Below, one piece after another: positions 55,701-63,793 of a stretch of 64,000 bases of DNA. Origin of the DNA: Polynucleobacter sp. AP-Ainpum-60-G11. GTDB lineage: Bacteria; Pseudomonadota; Gammaproteobacteria; Burkholderiales; Burkholderiaceae. A program made the position numbers and the translations under genes. The stretch covers positions 1,612,001 to 1,676,000 of the forward strand of contig NZ_CP061318.1 in the NCBI RefSeq assembly GCF_018688375.1. The letters are read 5' to 3'. The notes below the pieces were generated by a model, which saw only the letters and a program-made list of their open reading frames with translations, did not search any database and was not told where the DNA came from. Numbering within the stretch: position 1 is the first letter of the stretch; every line of letters starts with the position of its first letter.

Positions 55701-56189
55701 ATGAGTTTATTGGTCAGCACAAAACACGATAGACCCGAAGATTGGCGTGGACAACAACAGCTAATTGAATATCTAACCTCGTTAGGTCAACTAACCCATT
55801 CAATTACAATTAGCCTAAAGCCAGTCTATCTTCGCTCCCATATCTGGGAAAGATATGAATATGAAAAAGCTGCAATCTATTTCGTAAGAAGGCTTAATAG
55901 CCTCTTTTTTGGCAAGAAATTTAATCGTAGGAAAAAAGCTCTTCCTTTAATCACCAGCTTTGAAGCCAAGCGTGACTTTGAAAATCCTCATCTACACATT
56001 GCTGTTGGCTGCCCAGAGAGCTCTAGTAACGAAGAATTTGAGAGAGCAATACGAGATGCTCATAGAAAAGTAAGGCTATTTAATCAACAAATACATATAC
56101 AACCATATCGCTCTTCTGGTTGGATTGGGTATTTGAGTAAAGAAGGGCAAGATTCACTAGTTTTAAGTTGCTGTTATAGCGGTAAGTAG
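55701..56189 (+). CDS. HUH-motif replication-initiator-like protein (inovirus Gp2-like)
   Basis: A 162-residue protein. Motif H97-L-H99 in ENPHLHIAVG is an HUH metal site flanked by hydrophobic residues, and Y144-L-S-K147 in IGYLSKEG matches the YxxK nicking motif of rolling-circle initiators, in the expected order and about 45 residues apart. The overall pattern is like the YagK/YfjJ or inovirus Gp2 proteins, but shorter than most. I chose ATG 55701 (GGAG upstream) over an earlier ATG at 55641. It lies in element A, 263 bp after the integrase. Function is inferred from motifs; no search was possible. Confidence 0.65.
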   Translation: MSLLVSTKHDRPEDWRGQQQLIEYLTSLGQLTHSITISLKPVYLRSHIWERYEYEKAAIYFVRRLNSLFFGKKFNRRKKALPLITSFEAKRDFENPHLHIAVGCPESSSNEEFERAIRDAHRKVRLFNQQIHIQPYRSSGWIGYLSKEGQDSLVLSCCYSGK

Positions 56190-56465
56190 GTTTTCATCCA
56201 GGCAGGTGATTACTGAGCAGTAGATAGGTATCCATGTGATTGCCTTGTTTACTCCATTCCCAAACAGAATGTATCAACTATGCCTCCACTCATTACCTTA
56301 TACATACCTACTTGAGTCTTATCTCCTACCTCTACTAGTGTTATTACTCTGTATGTATGATGCTCTGAGATTATTTGTATAAGTCTTATTTCGGCCGCTT
56401 GATACAGTCCAATATACTGAACGATAACTAATTAAAAAATAGAACCATACAGCCAAGGAATGAAG
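56190..56465. other. Intergenic stretch of element A without a supported gene
   Basis: 276 bp between the HUH gene and the first lipoprotein gene. It contains no open frame of note and no terminator with a clear U-tract. TATACTGAACGATAACTA near 56411 could include a promoter for the lipoprotein gene but lacks a good -35 box. Confidence 0.4.
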
Positions 56466-56885
56466 ATGAACGCTAAGCTAGTTTTTGCAACTTTATTTTT
56501 TACGCTATTTATCACCGCTTGCTCAGATGACAGCACATATCTCAGCTGTCAAATTGAGGGGAAAACCGACTACCTTAATGAAACATTTAGAGAAATTCAA
56601 TTTATTTCAATAACAAAAGGCCCTGTCAGCGACCTGCTTGAATTTAGTAACCCAGGAAAATTTCCGCCCTCACTAGGGATAACAACGACACCAGAACAAT
56701 ACTTTGGGGCGGCCCATAATTATGGGGAATACAAGAAAATTACTTATGATGAATTCTTTAGGTTAAATATTAATCGAAAAACTGGTGCACTAATAGCTAT
56801 ACAGACTGTTAAGTATGCCGATGGATTTCAAGATGGATTTACCGCTTCTGGCAATTGCGAACGAACTAAGAAGAGACAACTTTAA
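56466..56885 (+). CDS. Putative lipoprotein, unknown function (element A cargo)
   Basis: A 139-residue protein with a lipoprotein signal: a hydrophobic stretch LVFATLFFTLF then ITAC with the lipid cysteine C19. I do not recognise the mature part; it has two or three further cysteines (SCQIEGK, GNCERTKK) and many aromatic residues. The second ATG (56466) was chosen because AAGGA lies six bases before it; ATG 56460 is too close. It ends 4 bp into the convergent lipoprotein gene. AT-rich relative to flanking core genes. Confidence 0.7.
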   Translation: MNAKLVFATLFFTLFITACSDDSTYLSCQIEGKTDYLNETFREIQFISITKGPVSDLLEFSNPGKFPPSLGITTTPEQYFGAAHNYGEYKKITYDEFFRLNINRKTGALIAIQTVKYADGFQDGFTASGNCERTKKRQL

Positions 56886-57268
56886 CTCCTATCATATGCC
56901 TTGCAGTCGTTTCCTTTATATTCATAGCTTATTACAACTTTATTCTCAATTTTAAAAATTGTTGTGCAAGCATTTGTATATCCAATTGAGGGTGTGCCAC
57001 CCACTAAAGTCGTATAAGCCTTACCATTGATATAAGTTGTATTGGCTCTGGGTTGCTGACCAGGAATAACGCCTGATTCTGAGCGTGAATAAGTTAAATA
57101 CCGAATGCCTTCATTCTCATAACTACCCTGAGGGATGCCCCATACTGCGACAAGCTCCTTTTCTGTTTTGCCGATAGTTGTTTTTAGTATCTTTTCGTAG
57201 TTAGCTGTAGTGGCACAGCCAACCAATAAAGCAACAAAAGCAAATAAAGAAAATTTTATATTTGTCAT
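56882..57268 (-). CDS. Putative lipoprotein with BamE/SmpA-like domain
   Basis: A 128-residue protein. The signal ends in ALLVGC with the lipid cysteine at C18. The mature part KTTIGKTEKELVAVWGIPQG followed by YLTYSRS and CTTIFKIENKVVISYEYKGNDC resembles the small BamE/OmlA fold (helix pair then strands) seen in many lipoproteins. No specific role can be stated. It overlaps the neighbouring lipoprotein gene end to end by 4 bp. Confidence 0.7.
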   Translation of the reverse strand: MTNIKFSLFAFVALLVGCATTANYEKILKTTIGKTEKELVAVWGIPQGSYENEGIRYLTYSRSESGVIPGQQPRANTTYINGKAYTTLVGGTPSIGYTNACTTIFKIENKVVISYEYKGNDCKAYDRS

Positions 57269-57436
57269 GTTTAGATATTAATGACTCACATTTCGAATAT
57301 TAGATAATCTATCACGATGAAATTTCCTAAAGCGGAAAAATTTAGAAGCAACTAAAGCACTCATTTATTTATATTACTTTCTATGAGTTTCCCCCCCTAC
57401 CCCCTATAAACCTTATTTCAATTTGACCTTGAACTT

Positions 57437-57453
57437 TTGCTCGACTCTTGCTC
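57437..57453 (+). repeat. Paired TTGCTC heptamers next to the internal att site
   Basis: TTGCTCG at 57437-57443 and TTGCTC at 57448-57453, again 11 bp apart, 58 bp before the internal moaC copy. Same layout as at 54424-54441. A 7 bp inverted repeat CTTAACT / AGTTAAG (57466-57472 and 57489-57495) lies between it and the att copy. Confidence 0.5.
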
Positions 57454-57511
57454 TAATTAAACCTTCTTAACTGGGATAGATGTAAGAAAGTTAAGTTGTA
57501 AGTCATTGATT

Positions 57512-57614
57512 TCACCGCAGTTCAAGTTACCTTACTCACCATCTACGATATGGCGAAAGCGGTTGATAGAGGCATGGTGATGGGCGATATTCACCTGCTA
57601 GAGAAGAGTGGCGG
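57512..57614 (+). repeat. Internal att: diverged moaC 3'-end copy between elements A and B
   Basis: About 103 bp matching 54250-54352 with five differences, starting TCACCGCAGTTCAAG. It matches the other copies until GAGAAGAGTGGCGG and then diverges, so it lacks the final GKSGEWKA codons. Its position between two gene sets, flanked on both sides by the near-identical copies, points to a tandem of two insertions. Confidence 0.85.
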
Positions 57615-57984
57615 GAAGATACGTTGTCGGCGCTGTAAAGCCCAATCATCCAGAACAAAACTACAGTGCTCTAAACCAGCTTTAAAAGGCAAGGCGGCAT
57701 GTCAATTTCATGGTGGATTGAGTACTGGTCCAAAAAGTAAAGAAGGTAAAGGCCGTATTCGAGCTACACACTTCAAGCATGGTGAAGAAACTGTAGAAGC
57801 CAAAGCCGAGCGCAACGCAAAGAGTCTGATGTTCCGATACCTGACAGACATAGGTAACCACTGTGATATGTTCTACAAGCAAATTAAGGCACGGGGCCGA
57901 CCCCCTTCGGGATATATACAGCTAGACCTAGCAGACCCAGAACAATTAGCTATGGCGGTACTTAAAACACAGTTAGGCAAATAA
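57550..57984 (+). CDS. Cysteine-rich HGG..GP protein, frame fused to a moaC tail copy
   Basis: A 144-codon frame whose first 24 codons ([23 protein letters not shown]) are the moaC C-terminal sequence carried by the internal att site. The rest is a different protein: two CxxC-like pairs ([26 protein letters not shown]) and [16 protein letters not shown], a pattern I know from short phage and island proteins of unknown function. Real translation could start at one of the in-frame ATGs in the att copy, or, if element B were alone in moaC, as a C-terminal extension of MoaC. It converges on the TPR gene with 28 bp between. Confidence 0.6.
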   Translation: MAKAVDRGMVMGDIHLLEKSGGKIRCRRCKAQSSRTKLQCSKPALKGKAACQFHGGLSTGPKSKEGKGRIRATHFKHGEETVEAKAERNAKSLMFRYLTDIGNHCDMFYKQIKARGRPPSGYIQLDLADPEQLAMAVLKTQLGK

Positions 57985-58012
57985 CCAAGCTAAGCGGCAA
58001 AGGATGTGCACA

Positions 58013-59791
58013 CTACAAAATCTTAGTACCGCTTAAATCTGATTTCATCTTATCCAATACGCTATTCCAATCACCAATAGAGGTTTGTCTATAGAGCTTC
58101 ATAGCTGAATACCACGGACTATCGTCTCTATCTAAAAGCCACCTCCAATCTGGCACATAAGGCAGCAGTAATAATGTTTTCTTTCCAAGAGCTCCGCCTA
58201 AATGTGCCACGCTTGTATCTACACTAATGACCAAATCTAAGTTATCAATTAATGCAGCGGTATCAAGAAAATCATGTAAATAACTAGCAAAATTTAGAAT
58301 GTGGGGATTTGAGTCAAGCGTTAATTTATCAATTTCTCGAACTTCTTTTTGTAGGCTCACATATTCAAATTGATTGGGAAGAAATGGAAGAATATCCCTC
58401 AATAATATGCTGCGGTTATGGTCATTTTTATGGCGTGGATTTCCACTCCAAACCAAACCAACTCGTGGCTTTAACTTTGAGCCCAGTTTTGCCTTCCAAT
58501 TGATGATTTTATTGGGGTAGTTATCGAGGTTGATATATCGACTCGGATTCGGAATAGTATCTAGATTGGTTTTACATGCCAACGGAAGGCTTAAGAGTGG
58601 GCATTGATAATCAAAGAATGGCAATTCTTCACCCTCAATGACCAATTCTGAAACACCTTCTAAATTCCCCAGCAAACCGGCAAGAGCCTGAGGAGTTTCC
58701 AAAATAACTTTTGCACCTAAATCTGAAACTAGTTTTACATATCGACAGAATTGAATAAAATCACCTAACCCCTGCTCCCCATAAATCAAGATTGTTTTAC
58801 CCGCAAGAGAATCAACCCCAAGCCAAGTCGGCTTGTCAAAAATGCGCTTACCTGCGCTTTCACTAACCTTCTCTGAAACCCATCGGCTCTCATAAAGCGG
58901 TAAGCCGCTCTCAAAACAACCCTGCAAGAGTAGTGTGAGGCTTTTATTCCAAGAAGCCTCGTGATAATTAGGATTCAGGCTAAGCGCCTTATCGTAGTGG
59001 TCTATAGCTTCATCAAAGCGCTTAAGTTCATTTAATACATTACCCTTATTGGACCAGGCCTCTGCATAGTCAGGTTTTAGGCTCAGCGCCTTATCGTAGT
59101 GAGCAATTGCCTCTTCATAATGCTTGAGTTTGTTTAATACATTGCCCTTATTGGACCAAGCTTCGGCAAATTCAGGGGCGAGATTTAATGCATTATCATA
59201 GTGAGTAATTGCATCTTTATAGCGTTTTAATTCATACAAGCTCATCCCTTTATTGGACCAAGCTCCAGCAAATTCAGGGTCGAGGCTTAACGCTTTATCG
59301 AAGTGAGCAATAGCATCGTCATAACATCTAAGTTCATTTAATATATCGCCCTTATTGGACCAAGCTCCAGCAAATTCAGGGTCGAGGCTTAACGCTTTAT
59401 CGTAGTGAGCAATAGCATCATCATAACGCTTTAGGCACTGGAGTGACTTACCACAACCAAGCCAAACCTTATGATTATTGGGGGATAAAAAAATCGCTTT
59501 TTCGTGATACTTTAATGAATCTGAATGCCTTCCAATCGCCTGTAGTGCTTTAGCACAATTAATATTTACTTCTAAATCATCAGGTTTAATTTTTAGAGCT
59601 CTTAATGAATAATTAAAAGCTTCCTGGTGATTATTTTCAATTCCACAAATAAATCCCATTGCATGTAAAGCATCAAAATTTTTTGGCTGTATCTTTAGAA
59701 TATACTCAAAAAGGGGTTTAGCTCGGCCAAAGTTTGCCTTCTGAGTGTATGTAAAAGCTTGTTGAATAATTGATTGTAGTTGGGTGCTCAT
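58013..59791 (-). CDS. TPR protein with glycosyltransferase-like C-terminal domain
   Basis: A 592-residue protein. Residues about 1-300 are tetratricopeptide repeats of 34 residues with consensus YDDAIAHYDKALSLDPEFA..WSNKG. From about residue 330 comes a GT9/GT41-like domain: KTILIYGEQGLGDFIQFCRY, RVGLVWSGNPRHKND, SVDTSVAHLGGALGKKTLLL and PYVPDWRWLLDRDDSPWY. Similar proteins are common in freshwater Burkholderiaceae and are thought to glycosylate or bind surface components; the substrate is unknown. Neighbouring repeats are nearly identical in DNA (102 bp period), showing recent amplification. It is the main cargo of element B. Confidence 0.85.
   Translation of the reverse strand: MSTQLQSIIQQAFTYTQKANFGRAKPLFEYILKIQPKNFDALHAMGFICGIENNHQEAFNYSLRALKIKPDDLEVNINCAKALQAIGRHSDSLKYHEKAIFLSPNNHKVWLGCGKSLQCLKRYDDAIAHYDKALSLDPEFAGAWSNKGDILNELRCYDDAIAHFDKALSLDPEFAGAWSNKGMSLYELKRYKDAITHYDNALNLAPEFAEAWSNKGNVLNKLKHYEEAIAHYDKALSLKPDYAEAWSNKGNVLNELKRFDEAIDHYDKALSLNPNYHEASWNKSLTLLLQGCFESGLPLYESRWVSEKVSESAGKRIFDKPTWLGVDSLAGKTILIYGEQGLGDFIQFCRYVKLVSDLGAKVILETPQALAGLLGNLEGVSELVIEGEELPFFDYQCPLLSLPLACKTNLDTIPNPSRYINLDNYPNKIINWKAKLGSKLKPRVGLVWSGNPRHKNDHNRSILLRDILPFLPNQFEYVSLQKEVREIDKLTLDSNPHILNFASYLHDFLDTAALIDNLDLVISVDTSVAHLGGALGKKTLLLLPYVPDWRWLLDRDDSPWYSAMKLYRQTSIGDWNSVLDKMKSDLSGTKIL
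59206..59450 (-). repeat. 102 bp tandem DNA repeats in the TPR gene
   Basis: The block beginning TATTGGACCAAGCTCCAGC at 59251 recurs at 59353, exactly 102 bp (34 codons) later, with only a few differences over about 90 bp. Less similar units continue on both sides (towards 59045 and 59149). Confidence 0.85.
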
Positions 59792-60105
59792 GCCACTATT
59801 CTATAGGTAAAGATTAGTCTATAAAGTAATAAAAAATAGCTGGTCGGCTGTGCAAAATAAGGTGAAGAGTCTACCTATATGGGACCCTTTTTAAAAAATG
59901 GAGGAGTGGGTATGGTGGGGTCAATTTCTAGAGAATCGACCGAGGCACTCCCGCTTTATCTAGTATGCGCATGGATTCGGTCTTGCACGACTCTTGTGCT
60001 ATTCTTTTTTGTGGCCTAACACTGTCCTTATTGGCCTAACTTTTAACCCGATGGGTTTAGGTTTAGTTGTTTTAGTTTTTCTTAGTTCGTTGTTTTTACT
60101 GGGCT
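59792..60105. other. Right-end non-coding region of element B
   Basis: 314 bp between the TPR gene start and attR, within a gene-free stretch reaching the pilin gene (59792-60306) that also holds attR and the probable moaC terminator. It has a direct repeat TGGCCTAAC at 60012-60020 and 60032-60040 (20 bp apart, two helical turns), the inverted repeat AACCC-GAT-GGGTT (60045-60057), and the heptamer pair listed separately. This layout suits a protein-binding end region of a mobile element. The TPR gene promoter should be near 59800-59850, but I cannot define it. Confidence 0.5.
59983..60000 (+). repeat. Paired TTGCACG / TTGTGCT heptamers near attR
   Basis: TTGCACG at 59983-59989 and TTGTGCT at 59994-60000, with the same 11 bp step and the same spacer start (ACTC) as the pair at 57437-57453, 105 bp before attR. 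More diverged than the other two pairs. Confidence 0.4.
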
Positions 60106-60230
60106 CTCACCGCAGTTCAGGTTGCCTTACTCACAATCTACGATATGGCGAAAGCGGTTGATAGAGGTATGGTGATGGGCGATGTCCACCTGCTAGAGAA
60201 GAGTGGCGGCAAAAGTGGGGAATGGAAGGC
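60106..60230 (+). repeat. attR: right 125 bp direct repeat, holding the displaced original moaC end
   Basis: Matches 54248-54372 with one difference. It continues into codons for GEWKA and TAA, which I take to be the original end of moaC, followed 30 bp later by a strong terminator. The frame is cut off from any moaC start, so it is not translated as MoaC. Confidence 0.9.
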
Positions 60231-60260
60231 ATAACAACTAACACTCGACATGCACGTCAT

Positions 60261-60282
60261 TAAGCCACCCAAGGGTGGCTTA
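60261..60282 (+). terminator. Probable original moaC terminator, now beyond attR
   Basis: TAAGCCACCC-AA-GGGTGGCTTA: a perfect 10 bp stem followed by ATTTGTTTT on the plus strand. It also lies 25 bp after the pilin stop on the other strand, where the sequence following the stem is not T-rich, so it fits better as the terminator of a plus-strand gene, i.e. moaC before the insertion. Confidence 0.75.
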
Positions 60283-60306
60283 ATTTGTTTTGAGGCTAGA
60301 AATTCT

Positions 60307-60804
60307 TTATTTAGTAATGCGGCACTCTGAAGGGAGCAACTGAGGCAAGAGATTGGTTTCGGTAGAGCGGCAAGACCAACCGCCGGCCCAAGTTGATCCC
60401 TCTGGCTTGGATAAATCAATTGCTTTAGGGACATTCGCATCCGGGTCGTTCGTTGGGATGAGGTGTAGTGTGTTTTTATTTTCTGGTGCAACGTTATTCT
60501 GAAAATCGATAGCAATAGCACCAGAGGGTGTAATTTCAATTAACTTCACGCTTCGAGTAGGCACAAAAGTAAATGAACCATGGGTTGCCTCATCCATTGC
60601 TACTGTACCTCTGCTTGCAAAGGCTTCTGTCACCGCAAGCTTTGCACTTGAGGAGAGGTTCATACCCTCTACGATGCGACTGCGGGCGATGTAATCTTGG
60701 TATTGTGGAACCGCCACGGCAACCAAAATGCCAATGATGGCAACAACTACCATCACTTCAATTAAGGTGAATCCAGACTCTTGATGCTGATCTTGCTTGG
60801 GCAT
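60307..60804 (-). CDS. Type IV pilin / pseudopilin (PilA-like)
   Basis: A 165-residue prepilin. The type III leader ends in ESG, followed by [22 protein letters not shown], split here as [14 protein letters not shown] and [18 protein letters not shown]: phenylalanine at +1 and glutamate at +5 as required for PilD cleavage and methylation. Two cysteines near the C-terminus ([14 protein letters not shown]) would form the pilin disulfide loop. TAGGAG precedes the ATG. No other pilus genes are near. It lies directly outside attR. Confidence 0.92.
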   Translation of the reverse strand: MPKQDQHQESGFTLIEVMVVVAIIGILVAVAVPQYQDYIARSRIVEGMNLSSSAKLAVTEAFASRGTVAMDEATHGSFTFVPTRSVKLIEITPSGAIAIDFQNNVAPENKNTLHLIPTNDPDANVPKAIDLSKPEGSTWAGGWSCRSTETNLLPQLLPSECRITK

Positions 60805-60878
60805 TATTTTTGACTCCTAAGGTTAAATACCTCATCATCCAGTCTATACCCAACGTACTCAAGACGCCCAAATGTAAG

Positions 60879-60905
60879 AAAAGCCGGCTTTAAAGGCCGG
60901 CTTTT
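60879..60905 (-). terminator. Terminator of the TerC-family gene
   Basis: AAAAGCCGG / CCGGCTTTT, 9 bp stem with a 9 nt loop, 20 bp after the TerC stop. T-runs are present on both strands, so it could work in either direction. Confidence 0.85.
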
Positions 60906-60925
60906 CTGATTAACGCGGAAGAAAA

Positions 60926-61633
60926 TTAGTGAGCTTCTTTAGCTTCATTTTTTTTCTTTAAATAACTACCAACCAAAATCACGATCACAATACCAACCAC
61001 TTCAAAGGCCAGCTTTGCATCGCCTAGCGCAGCTTGAATGCTATCTTTAATTGCAGGGTCATCAACCAACATGCCACCGGCTAAGAAGCCTAAAAGGCCT
61101 GCACCAATAGTGATGATGATTGGGAAACGCTCCATTACTTTGAGCAACATTGCGCTACCAAAAATAATCAGCGGAATAGACATTGCCAAACCAATGATCA
61201 GGAGCAAGAGACGAGTTTCTTCTGGGCCTTTTTGAGCTGCTGCTGCAACTGCTAAAACGTTATCTAGGCTCATCACCAAGTCGGCAATCAAGATTGTGCG
61301 AATGGCTGCCCAAATACTAGTCTTTGCCTCCATGTGCTCTTCGCCGCCGCTATCAGACAAAAGCTGAATACCGATATAAAGCAAGAGTAAGCCGCCAATG
61401 AGTTTTAAGTATGGCAAGGTTAATAAAGCAACTGCGGTGATCGTAAGTACAACACGCAAGATGATGGCTGCAGCGCTACCCCAAAAAATGGCTTTCTTTT
61501 GTTGGGCAGGCGGTAAATTGCGTGATGCTAAGGCAATCACAACGGCGTTGTCACCAGATAACAAAATATTGGCAACGATGATTGAGAGTAATGCCGCCCA
61601 AAAAGCTGCATCTGAAAATGCTGAAAAATCCAT
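60926..61633 (-). CDS. TerC-family integral membrane protein
   Basis: A 235-residue protein with seven or so hydrophobic segments. The family motifs are LLSGDNAVVIALASRNLP (acidic residue in the first span) and LIADLVMSLDNVLAVAAAA in the fourth. TerC proteins have been linked to tellurite resistance and, more recently, to manganese export that supports secreted enzymes; which applies here is not known. It is followed by its own terminator and preceded by sucD at a distance of 81 bp. Confidence 0.93.
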   Translation of the reverse strand: MDFSAFSDAAFWAALLSIIVANILLSGDNAVVIALASRNLPPAQQKKAIFWGSAAAIILRVVLTITAVALLTLPYLKLIGGLLLLYIGIQLLSDSGGEEHMEAKTSIWAAIRTILIADLVMSLDNVLAVAAAAQKGPEETRLLLLIIGLAMSIPLIIFGSAMLLKVMERFPIIITIGAGLLGFLAGGMLVDDPAIKDSIQAALGDAKLAFEVVGIVIVILVGSYLKKKNEAKEAH

Positions 61634-61679
61634 AATGTCTCCGTACTTTTATATTTTAGTTTTAACTACAAGGTGCTAC

Positions 61680-61712
61680 AAAAAGCATGCCGACGAATCG
61701 GCATGCTTTTTT
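61680..61712 (-). terminator. Terminator of sucC-sucD
   Basis: AAAAAGCATGCCGA, loop CGAA, TCGGCATGCTTTTT: a 14 bp perfect stem, 2 bp after the sucD stop on the minus strand, ending in a T-run on that strand. It separates sucCD from the TerC gene. Confidence 0.92.
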
Positions 61713-61714
61713 GA

Positions 61715-62608
61715 TTACAACATGGCTTTGAGCAAAGCAGCCATTTCTGAAGGATTTCTTGTTACTTTAAAGCCACACTCTTCCATAACCGCGAGTTTGG
61801 CATCAGCTGTATCTGCACCACCAGAAATCAATGCGCCAGCGTGACCCATACGTTTTCCAGGAGGCGCTGTAACACCAGCGATAAAGCCAACAACCGGCTT
61901 CTTCATGTTGGCTTTACACCAGCGAGCAGCTTCAGCTTCATCCGGACCACCGATTTCGCCGATCATGATGACTGCATCAGTTTCGGGATCTTCGTTGAAC
62001 ATGCGCATCACATCAATATGCTTCAAGCCATTGATTGGATCACCACCAATACCGACTGCAGTGGACTGACCTAGGCCAATTGCTGTCAATTGACCAACAG
62101 CTTCATAAGTCAAAGTACCAGAACGGCTAACTACACCGATACGGCCTTTCTTATGAATATGGCCAGGCATGATGCCGATTTTGATTTCGTCTGGAGTAAT
62201 AATTCCAGGACAATTTGGGCCAAGCAACAAAGTCTTTTTGCCACCAGCAGCTTCTTTCGCATGCATTTTGTTCCGCACTTCCAACATATCCTTAACCGGA
62301 ATGCCTTCAGTAATACAGATCACAAAATCGAGGTCAGCCTCTACAGCTTCCCAGATTGCAGCTGCTGCTCCAGGAGGCGGAACATAAATAACTGAAGTGG
62401 TTGCACCAGTTTGCTGAGCTGCTTCTTTAACAGTTCCGTAAATTGGAATATTAAAAATAGACTCGCCCGCTTTTTTAGGATTTACACCGGCTACAAAACA
62501 GTTTTTACCGTTTGCGTATTCTTGGCACTTCTCAGTGTGGAATTGCCCAGTCTTACCAGTAATACCTTGAGTAATTACTTTAGTATTTTTATTTACCAAA
62601 ATAGACAT
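61715..62608 (-). CDS. sucD: Succinyl-CoA synthetase subunit alpha
   Basis: CoA-binding subunit of the TCA-cycle enzyme. It has [20 protein letters not shown] at the start, [12 protein letters not shown], and the phosphohistidine in [14 protein letters not shown] at about residue 256. Length 297. It begins 15 bp after the sucC stop. Confidence 0.97.
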   Translation of the reverse strand: MSILVNKNTKVITQGITGKTGQFHTEKCQEYANGKNCFVAGVNPKKAGESIFNIPIYGTVKEAAQQTGATTSVIYVPPPGAAAAIWEAVEADLDFVICITEGIPVKDMLEVRNKMHAKEAAGGKKTLLLGPNCPGIITPDEIKIGIMPGHIHKKGRIGVVSRSGTLTYEAVGQLTAIGLGQSTAVGIGGDPINGLKHIDVMRMFNEDPETDAVIMIGEIGGPDEAEAARWCKANMKKPVVGFIAGVTAPPGKRMGHAGALISGGADTADAKLAVMEECGFKVTRNPSEMAALLKAML

Positions 62609-62623
62609 ATTGAAGTTCCTTGA

Positions 62624-63793
62624 TTATTTGTTTTTCGCAACAGCAGCAACTACCTTAGTAGCAGCTTCTGCCATTGAATCGGCGCTAATGATTGGTAAAC
62701 CAGAGTCTGCAAGAATCTTCTTGCCCAACTCCTCATTGGTACCCTTCATGCGAACAACCAAAGGTACAGTCAAGTTCACCGCTTTACAAGCTGTCACTAC
62801 GCCATCAGCAATCACGTCACAACGCATAATGCCGCCGAAAATATTGACCAAAATGGCTTCAACGCTCTTGTTCTTGAGCATGATCTTGAATGCTTCTGTT
62901 ACTTTCTCTGCAGTTGCGCCACCGCCAACGTCCAAGAAGTTTGCTGGCTCGCCACCAAATAACTTAATGGTATCCATTGTGGCCATTGCTAAGCCGGCAC
63001 CGTTCACTAAACAACCGATATTACCGTCGAGTGAAATGTAAGCCAAGTCAAATTTAGAAGCCTCGATTTCAGCTGCATCTTCTTCATCGATATCGCGATA
63101 AGCCACGATTTCTGGATGACGATACAAGGCATTTGGATCGAAATTGAATTTAGCGTCAAGCGCCTTAATCTTGCCGTTACCCTCAAGAATCAATGGGTTG
63201 ATCTCAACTAATGAAGCATCAGTTTCCCAATAGGTCTTGTACAAATTCTTGAACACATCGCCTGCCATTGGAATTGAGGCATCTGGAACCCCAATACCTT
63301 TTGCAATGATCTGGCAATCAGCATCTGTCAAACCAATCAATGGATCAACAAATACTTTAATAATTTTTTCTGGGTGAGATTCTGCAACCTCTTCAATGTC
63401 CATACCACCTTCGCTTGAGGCCATGATCACATTCTTTTGTGTGCCACGGTCGGTAACGATACTGAAGTAGTACTCTTTTTTAATGTCAGCGCCGTCTTCA
63501 ATCAAGAGACGATTTACTTTTTGACCTTCTGGGCCAGTCTGGTGAGTCTTTAACTGCATGCCCAAAATTTCAGAAGCATACTTTTTTACTTCATCCATGC
63601 TGCGCGCTAATTTCACGCCGCCGCCTTTACCGCGACCACCAGCATGAATCTGAGCTTTCACAACCCATACTGGGCCGCCTAGCTTTTCGGCAGCTTTAAT
63701 TGCCTCATCAACACTAAATGCAGGGATGCCATTTGGAACTGGCACATTAAATTGGCGTAGTAATTCTTTGCCTTGGTACTCGTGAATTTTCAT
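62624..63793 (-). CDS. sucC: Succinyl-CoA synthetase subunit beta
   Basis: ATP-grasp, nucleotide-binding subunit, 389 residues. [40 protein letters not shown] and [16 protein letters not shown] with [13 protein letters not shown] are standard. It is the first gene of sucCD. Its promoter should lie in 63794-63970. Confidence 0.97.
   Translation of the reverse strand: MKIHEYQGKELLRQFNVPVPNGIPAFSVDEAIKAAEKLGGPVWVVKAQIHAGGRGKGGGVKLARSMDEVKKYASEILGMQLKTHQTGPEGQKVNRLLIEDGADIKKEYYFSIVTDRGTQKNVIMASSEGGMDIEEVAESHPEKIIKVFVDPLIGLTDADCQIIAKGIGVPDASIPMAGDVFKNLYKTYWETDASLVEINPLILEGNGKIKALDAKFNFDPNALYRHPEIVAYRDIDEEDAAEIEASKFDLAYISLDGNIGCLVNGAGLAMATMDTIKLFGGEPANFLDVGGGATAEKVTEAFKIMLKNKSVEAILVNIFGGIMRCDVIADGVVTACKAVNLTVPLVVRMKGTNEELGKKILADSGLPIISADSMAEAATKVVAAVAKNK

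Noticed and set aside
57512..57614. Second moaC gene
   Set aside because: Only the last 35 codons or so of moaC are present, with a stop just upstream in the same frame; it is an att copy, not a paralogue.
59040..59450. CRISPR-like array of spaced repeats
   Set aside because: The period is 102 bp, the units stay in one open frame and encode 34-residue TPR motifs.
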